The translations under genes were made by a program, and so were the position numbers. Source: Ignelater luminosus (Eukaryota > Arthropoda > Insecta > Coleoptera > Elateridae). From it: DNA of 64,000 bases. Of the stretch, positions 57,366-64,000 are shown in pieces; position 1 is the stretch's first letter, and the number at the start of each line of letters is the position of its first letter. The notes under the pieces were generated by a model. The model searched no databases and had not been told where the DNA came from. It saw only the letters and a program-made list of their open reading frames with translations. The stretch covers positions 1 to 64,000 of the forward strand of contig VTPC01008277.1 in the NCBI GenBank assembly GCA_011009095.1. The letters are read 5' to 3'.

Positions 57366-58342
57366 ATCACTATTTAATAGTCCAATCAAACAAGTGTAAT
57401 TCAATGTAGATTGAATGCTTTTTAATAGTCCAATTAAACGCTTGTAATAAAAAGTGGAGTTCAACGCAAACTGATACGGACCTGCAACACGCAAAAATCA
57501 CAAAATTAACGGTTGAAAATGCAAAAATCAACACCACCAATGGTTATGAAGCCAAACCTATAACTAATAACGTGTTATCAAGTGTTTGCTTTTGTGCGGC
57601 CAAACGGTTCCTTTGTATTCAAGTCGCCTTGGTCCTAAGAATCTACATGTGGTTAAAAGTGTGATATGTCATTTTAAAGGGCAAAGAACAAGGACATTTT
57701 TAAAAACGATTGAACATAATTACCCATTGGATTTTTCTCTTTTATAGCCTTAGGAAGTAAAAGTTAAATTTTAGCGTGATAATTTTTTTAACTTTCTCCG
57801 GGTCTAATTTGTTTATTCACTTGTAGGAGTGAATGAAAGATTATAAAATTATCATTACCTTCAAATTAAAAGTTTCCAGTAGTGCGGTGTTTACATTTAA
57901 ATGGGGAAATACGTCCAATTGAGTGAAATTATGAAAAATGACAATATCTCAAAAACCGTGACACTTTGTATAATAGTATATTAGGTTAGATAAATTCCAA
58001 ATCATGTCTTCTACCACCCCTTTTCGAATATACGGCGCTGAACCAAACACCCTGTATAATATGTTAATCCAATTCTTTTGATTTCTATTGTTTGTGATCG
58101 TCAGTGGCGTAAATAGTGGAAATAGTGGCCCGAAGGATTTGAGCGCCTCACAGTCGTTTACAGATATGAAATAAAAATAGCCATAGAATTAGAAATGTCT
58201 GAATAAGCAAAATTTCTACAACTTTTGTGGGTTTAGACTCATCTCGAAACATTCAAACACTGGGTTGTTGTTTAATTTCCGGCTCGTGTGAGTAGATCCA
58301 ACTTTCGTCATCTCGGTTGAATTTCTTCAGCATTTATTTGCA

Positions 58343-58675
58343 TTAATTCACACGTTTAAATGATCGTGTAAAATAGTGTTTATTGCTTTCACGTCCATGC
58401 CCAAGGTATATCACATGCCGATCTTGCTCAATCATTTTACGCACAGTATCAACGTTAGTAGCAATAACAGACGTTGACAGACGACCTTTACGAAATTCAC
58501 CTATGTGAAAAGAACCCTCACGCTGGAACTCAGAAAACCAATTATAAACAGTTCTATTCGATGGAGCTTTCTCACTAAAAGCCGCATTAAGCCGTTCAAT
58601 GCATTGTTCGGGTGTTAAGTTGCTTTGGAAATCGTAAAAAATCATTGCTCGAAAATGTTCATGCGAGAGTTCCAT
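58343..58675 (-). pseudogene. Mariner transposase N-terminal region, truncated
   Basis: The minus-strand frame starts MELSHEHFRAMIFYDF and keeps the two HTH motifs of mariner transposases (LTPEQCIERLNAAF, then APSNRTVYNWFSEFQR) and the GRLSTS linker, up to VRKMIEQDRHVIY at about residue 90. After that the sequence departs from the family and stops at 110 residues, so the whole DDE domain (about 230 residues) is deleted. The start and HTH are undamaged, which suggests a recent internal deletion. Confidence 0.85.
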
Positions 58676-58970
58676 TTTTCAAAAAATTACTTTTTTCAAA
58701 GCGCTATGTAAACGGAACTGGTTAGCATGGGTACGAACTGTCAACTGAATTATACGTTAGAAGTGACAAATTTTCGGAATTTAACATGGTACAACGCTGA
58801 CACAACCGGAAGTACCCGATTGCAGAAATCTTTCCAGCAAGCTTCGTACAGCATTATGAAAGACGTTTACTTGTTATAACAATATGTACGAACGACAATC
58901 ATGTTTATACTTAATAGTTGAAACCCGATGCTTTGGTATCGCTGAGCTAATTAAAAGGCAATTAAACACC
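58676..58970. other. Short intergenic stretch
   Basis: Probably includes the outer end of the truncated mariner copy; terminal repeats were not resolved. Confidence 0.3.
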
Positions 58971-58972
58971 GT

Positions 58973-59132
58973 CCGATGTACTACGAAATCAAACTCGGTC
59001 CAGATCAGTACGAAAATGTTGTCCGTCCGGTGCAGTACAAAAAAGCCGCGGCCCGATGTAGTACGAAAACAAACTCGGTCCGGATCAGTACGAGAATGTA
59101 TTCCGTCCGGTACAGTGCGAGACAAATGATTT
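58973..59132. repeat. Two tandem copies of an 80-bp unit
   Basis: CCGATGTACTACGAAATCAA at 58973 and CCGATGTAGTACGAAAACAA at 59053 begin two units that both contain AACTCGGTCC and GATCAGTACGA, then TCCGTCCGGT and CAGT. Both strands are open through it simply because of the repeat. Confidence 0.85.
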
Positions 59133-59397
59133 TTAAGGGGTGATTTTGCTCACATATCGCGAACGTCATTCGCTTTTTTCAAAATGAAGCGGGAGTCTGC
59201 GTCGTCGCCTACGTCATCGAGCGTCGCGGCCCGGCACGCCGCGCCGTTTCGGTTTCAAGAGTTTTATTTGTTTTGAAATAGAGAGAGAGAGAGAATAAGA
59301 AAGAAACGGAACGGGTCCTCGAATTCACTTCGGATTTTTTTTGTTTTCTAATCGCGGCCTAGGTGGGGCCCGACCGGTTTTTGTTTTTTTAATAAAT
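59133..59397. other. GC-rich non-coding stretch
   Basis: Contains CGTCGTCGCC-type CpG-rich sequence, a (GA)n run at 59281-59293 and T-rich tracts. No open frame of note. Confidence 0.4.
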
Positions 59398-59923
59398 ATC
59401 CCGTATGTCAAGAACGGCTGATCCTATCGAAATAGAACTTTTATTGTTAGGTGTGGTAGCGAAAGGTCGTAGGGGAAGATCTGAGGAAAACCAACCGTCG
59501 TTTGTTTTTTCGGCAGACATTCCGTATCTCCGGAACTGCCAGTCTTATGGAGATGGGACTTTGGTCGTCTGGTGCGGTGGAGGAATGGAGTCGGAGATCT
59601 TTTTTTGTTTTTCCCACTAATATCCTGCATCTCAGGAACGGCCGGTCCTATAGAGATGAGACTTTGGTCATTAGACGTGGTGGGGAAAGGGCTACCAGAA
59701 GATATGGGCAAGACAGAAATGGGACTTTGCACGTTGGGTGCAATGGAGGAATGGCTTCGGAACGATGCAGGCGCCGCCGACCGCCTTTTGTTTCTTCTGA
59801 CAGATATCCTGTATTTTGGGAACGGCCGGTCTTACAGAGATGGGAATTTGGACGTTGGGTGCGGTGGAGGGATGGCTTTTGAAACGATCAGGGTCTTTTG
59901 TTTTTTGAATGATATCCTGCATC
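59398..59923. repeat. Satellite-like tandem array running into the assembly gap
   Basis: Diverged units begin with ATMCCGTATxTCxGGAACGGC-like sequence at about 59398, 59515, 59620, 59802 and 59910. Each is followed by a CTTATGGAGATGGGACTTTG-like block and a GGTGxGGTGGAGGAATGG-like block. Spacing is about 100-180 bp. The long open frames on both strands result from the repeat and from the gap. Confidence 0.75.
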
Positions 59924-60323
59924 NNNNNNNNNNNNNNNNNNNNNNNNNNNNNNNNNNNNNNNNNNNNNNNNNNNNNNNNNNNNNNNNNNNNNNNNNNNNN
60001 NNNNNNNNNNNNNNNNNNNNNNNNNNNNNNNNNNNNNNNNNNNNNNNNNNNNNNNNNNNNNNNNNNNNNNNNNNNNNNNNNNNNNNNNNNNNNNNNNNNN
60101 NNNNNNNNNNNNNNNNNNNNNNNNNNNNNNNNNNNNNNNNNNNNNNNNNNNNNNNNNNNNNNNNNNNNNNNNNNNNNNNNNNNNNNNNNNNNNNNNNNNN
60201 NNNNNNNNNNNNNNNNNNNNNNNNNNNNNNNNNNNNNNNNNNNNNNNNNNNNNNNNNNNNNNNNNNNNNNNNNNNNNNNNNNNNNNNNNNNNNNNNNNNN
60301 NNNNNNNNNNNNNNNNNNNNNNN
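59924..60323. other. Assembly gap (400 N)
   Basis: Undetermined bases directly following the satellite-like units; the array probably continues into it. Confidence 0.99.
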
Positions 60324-60687
60324 AAAAAAATGAACTGTACAATAAAGATAAAAATATCTATTAGCGCATTTGACACTTTTGGGGTATTGAGAAATGAACT
60401 GTAGGTACCAATGAGAAAGTAAAGAAAAAACCAAAAGTCATGAATTCTAACATTCTTTTATTTTTACTCCTAGTAATTTGATAATAATGCTACAATTAAT
60501 TTCTATGTATTAGCAATTTAGTGTTTTTTGCTTCTTACTACTTAAACATACATAAATATGTTATGCTCAAAATAGTTATGTCCTCCATGACCAATACTTA
60601 AACTACACGATGGGTTAAAAGTCCGTAGCGTGCATCTATCTTTGAGCATCAAGTTTTGTTAATAGAAGATATCTCTTCTCCATGCAG

Positions 60688-60986
60688 TTCGTAGCTCGAG
60701 AATGTCTGTACGGTACATAGAGTTACATTTCAGCAAAATAAACTGCGAAACGTCTACACCTACAGACTGTATTGACTTCTTCTATGTCCCGCCGTCCTTT
60801 CGGTACGTCTGCGATTCAGCTACATCCTCCGTAGACGTATTCGACAAAGTATCCAATATAAACCTAACCATCCATGCTGATCACTTGCCAGGTGGAGAAA
60901 CAAAAGTTAGTTCGAAGCGTTTACGATTGATGCCGCTTTGCGGAGGTGGTATAAGTACTAATAACTTTAGTAGAGAGTTGGTCTGA
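60688..60986 (+). CDS. Possible internal exon of a secreted, cysteine-containing protein
   Basis: A pyrimidine-rich acceptor (CTCTTCTCCATGCAG, ending 60687) opens a frame in phase 2 that stays open to 60986. The translated part includes VRYIELHFSKINCETSTPTD, CIDFFYVPPSFRYVCDSA and NINLTIHADHLPGGETK. Paired Cys residues, alternating beta-strand-like hydrophobics and an NLT glycosylation site give a CUB-like or other extracellular beta-sandwich flavour, but the resemblance is weak. Base composition is less AT-rich than the neighbourhood, as expected for coding DNA. No convincing donor was fixed (AG|GTGGTA near 60947 is possible) and no partner exons were found, so this may be an isolated or dead exon. 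Confidence 0.3.
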
Positions 60987-63900
60987 AACATCTGTAGGTG
61001 AATTATGTAGATGTACGGGGTGGATTAGACAGTGGAGGTGTAGAAGGAATATATATAGGTTCAGAAACTGTGGGAGAAGGATTAGGGCACTGCTGGAAAG
61101 ATGCTTGTTGCATAACATCACTACTGAAATGTCCTCATCTCTTCGATTGGGATTGTTGTCGAGTAATTAAATGGGAATGTCATCGGCAGAATTGTGCAAA
61201 GTAGGACTGAGAGGTTGTTTAGTAGATCCTGGACGTACATCTGAATACATGTAATTGGGTTCTGGGAAGGCATTATGACGGCAATGAGTTTTGTCGAAAA
61301 GTTGACGGGATTGTTAGCTGATCTTTGGATAACTTGCCGAAGCATTGTAAAATCCCAGTTATTTTGTCCAAGTAAAATAGTAGTTTTACATCATTGTGCC
61401 ATTGTTATAACTTGCATTAGTTCCAGATGCCTCCATTTTCTTTCACTGGAACAGGAAAAGCAAATCTTGCGCAGTCTGCGTATGACTGAGAAGGTGGATA
61501 ACTCTGTCGGCTCTAGAGAGTGTTAGTGACAGGATTTTAGAGGTGGTATGAAACTGACTTTATTTATTACTTTAGCTCTATCGCAGTGATTTTCGCACTC
61601 CATCGATTTCCAACCAAACGTTCAGTTGTTACTAATAGACTGTCTAGCTTTTTATGCAAACCCACGGAGAGACTTTTGTAGGCGATAAATGTCTTCTTCA
61701 TTTGTAAATCCGGACAAGCTAAGAAATGTAGGCCAATCTTAAATCTCTCAGTTTTGACATTCAGGGACAAGTTAGCTTAAAACGGTTTCAACGTTTTTCT
61801 TAAAGCTTTGCCTAACGTAACAACTGGGTCGGTATCATTTACTGAATTTCCATGTGTTTTCTAACAACTTCGAAACTAGTGACTTTGCATCGTCTTTCAA
61901 GCTCCAAGCGATTTTCTTACGTTCAATATTTTTTAGTTGCAGCTCAGTTCTAATCTGCATTTTTCTTATTTTCCACGTCAAGAAGTTCGGCTTCAGGCTA
62001 TAGTTCTGTTCGATTGAGTCAGGTTCTCGATGTAAATCTGGAAGGACCGTTGCAATTGCGGCGCGGCGTCTGAAAAAACTGCTGTTTTTAGACTTATCGC
62101 TAGGAAGGAGTGATACAGAATTTATATTTTGGTGCATTTTTCTAATTTACTCAATCAAAGTCATTAAGTTCAGTTAGAGATATTAAATGCGGCTTGGTTG
62201 AAATTCCATGACTACCAACTAATATATTGTTGTCAGTCGATCCTATACAGTATGTCTCAAATTCGATTTAATAGATGCCTGATACAGTTGTAACACAAAA
62301 GTAACAATTTCTCACGTAATCTTTTGTTTGATAAAAGCAGTTTGCGACCAACATTTTTAATTTTTGAAAATGTCAAGGTAAAAACTTCTGCATTTTACAA
62401 ATCAAAATTATAGTCTAACGTAACACCTAATGCGTTAATAATAATGAATATTAAGAACTTATTCTAAAGGTTAAAAACTATACAATGTTTTTAATGTAAA
62501 ATAAAAAAGTCATATAATATTAAAAATATCCAAATACAAACAAAAGGTAAGAACAGTAAGTAATTAAAATTATTTTTAGTTTGCTAATAATTTATTACCT
62601 TCGTTAATGTAATTGCAGGTGGAAAACAAAAAATATGTAATTTTAAGATTTCATTTATTTCCATCTTTTAAGATAAAAAACTTATTTAAATGAAATTTTT
62701 TGTCAGTAACGACAATAATTAATTGTATAATTATTCAAAAATCGTTGATTGTCGTTGTTTTCTTTACCAAAACAAAAATATATAAATACTCCCATAAATA
62801 GCTCAATTGATTGATTAGTTGATTAAATTAAATTGCTTCGAGGTGTTAAAAATTACAATCTAAATATTCTGTTTTCAATAACACGTCTGCTAAAATTGGT
62901 ATTTAATTGAAATGCATTAACTGATGTATTGTTGAAAAGTCAACCACTCAATCAGTTGTATATTTAAAGAGGGATTCCATATGCTGCTACCGCTATAGCC
63001 TACGGCTTTACTTTTGTTATACAGAAAAATATAAATAGAAGGCTAGGGAGATTACAATTTAGATTGCTGAATTCACTAATTTTGTGCTTTTATTTTTACT
63101 TAATTTATATTTTCTAGACAATCTTATAATTTAATTGGTTTTAACAAATATGTTTTATGGTGAAATGGCCTTGATCAAAGTTATATGCAGTTAAGGGGTA
63201 TAACTTTCATTTTATAAACATTACATGTTATTGCAAATTGAAGTTTCCTGACTTCATCCCTTTTTTAAAATGCTTCTTGCATCTACTACGTCATTATTAA
63301 TCACCAAGGTTAGATTTAGAACAAGATTAGTATTGCTCTGTTGGAGTGTTAGTAAAATCTTCAGAAAATTTAGAAATTCGAAGACTCAATTTCCAACCGT
63401 ATACTATATCGTTAGAACCTTCATAGAGATGAATTGGTTTGGATTTTTTAATGATTAATTTTCTTGGTAGTAAAGGAATCTGCAGACAAAGGGTTGTACT
63501 GAAAAGAATACAAATTTCTAGAAACCTCGAACACACTTAAAATACCTGTAGATGATTTCCTTTATTACGTCCCTTTCAAATTCCAACGAACTGATTTCTT
63601 TCAAAAATTGATAGAATGGTTAAAAGTATGGTATCTTTGTATGGTAGATACAAATAAAGTCCCATAGTAAGAACATGCTCTTTAGTCAAAGCACCAGCTT
63701 TAGCGCATCTGATGGTTTCCCATCCTTTTGTACGGAATCAAGGGATCGAAAACTTACTCAGCAGAGGTTGTAACCAAGGTGCAAACGTGTTAAATTGGCC
63801 AACCATTCTTTGATCCTTTCCGAGATGATGACATCAGACTGTAGTAAGTCTACCAAAAGAAGATACGAGGTTGCTGAGACTAAACGGTTAAAAAAAGCCA

Positions 63901-64000
63901 GAAAAACTGGAATTGCCAGACTAGTAGCCTTTCGGATTTCCATACATCTAAAAAAAAAAAAAAATTGAGGCTTGAGCCTGATGAGAAAGGATACAGTTCG
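60987..64000. other. Right-hand 3 kb: unassigned frames, no supported gene
   Basis: Minus-strand frames at 60921-61121, 61121-61345, 61567-61770 and 61835-62137 follow each other and could be remains of one decayed reading frame, but none shows a family motif. From 62160 to 64000 the DNA is AT-rich with short frames only. The frame at 63758-63943 on the minus strand is likewise unrecognised. Confidence 0.35.

Larger units (their letters stand above)
56516..58342. other. Intergenic, with microsatellite and mariner scrap
   Basis: Apart from the listed microsatellite and transposase fragment, the stretch holds AT-rich DNA. ACACCCTGTATA is at 58047-58058, and CAGTGGCGTAAATAGTGG at about 58100 resembles a hAT end. 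No gene is seen. Confidence 0.35.

Noticed and set aside
59281-59293. (GA)n run as a possible GAGA-type promoter element
   Set aside because: Only about six dinucleotides and no gene starts nearby.
59572-60434. Four long open frames crossing the 400-N gap
   Set aside because: They are open only because N positions cannot encode stops, and because of the satellite units at the left.

Overview
This window reads as AT-rich eukaryotic nuclear DNA, most likely from an insect. The genes are split by short GT-AG introns of about 50-150 bp. The transposable elements (pogo/Tigger, mariner/Tc1, hAT, a Mutator-like element, a Jockey/CR1-like LINE, a Gypsy relic) are of kinds common in arthropods. A beetle is plausible but not demonstrated. 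There are two assembly gaps: 100 N at 49458-49557 and 400 N at 59924-60323.

The host-gene backbone is a same-strand tandem array of retinol-dehydrogenase-like short-chain dehydrogenases (RDH11/12/13 type SDRs). Copy A survives only as its last 32 codons (1-96). Copies B (7380-8625) and C (18446-19663) are intact four-exon genes of 318 aa with identical exon lengths (118/363/129/347). Copy D (31796-40481) is intact in its exons but has a 7.57-kb intron 2 packed with transposons, and a longer C-terminus (334 aa). An orphan exon-2 tail lies at 9011-9065 and a decayed last exon (E) at 51799-52099. Flanking blocks recur beside A, B and C, so the duplication unit included promoter and 3' sequence. 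Downstream, on the same strand, is an intact five-exon RECQ1-type DNA helicase (52790-54870, 612 aa) with a 232-bp hAT MITE inserted 13 bp after its stop codon.

Almost everything else is mobile DNA. 0.3-0.9 kb: hAT-like MITE. 3.3-5.8 kb: Mutator-like transposase with a YqaJ-like tail, broken. 10.5-11.75 kb: Gypsy pol relic. 12.84-16.52 kb: pogo/Tigger-like element with TA target duplication and a nested mariner-like copy. 23.06-25.87 kb: LINE on the minus strand. 29.4-30.1 kb: hAT relic. 33.5-39.4 kb, inside intron 2 of copy D: a Tc1/mariner relic, a roughly 1-kb foldback, AATATT-rich terminal-repeat elements, and a near-complete mariner-like element. 45.8-48.1 kb: a Tc1/mariner relative with unusual DD83E spacing. 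49.4-49.9 kb: hAT relic across a gap. 51.2-51.7 kb: a second foldback. 56.3-58.7 kb: pogo and mariner fragments. 59.4-60.3 kb: a satellite-like array running into the larger gap.

The last 3.7 kb hold one exon-like ORF (60688-60986) with cysteine-rich secreted-protein character but no confident identity. I found no CRISPR array, rRNA or convincing tRNA. The most novel structural signal is the long foldback inside a transcribed intron of copy D, which could yield double-stranded RNA. All splice sites were assigned by eye from reading frame and GT-AG rules.
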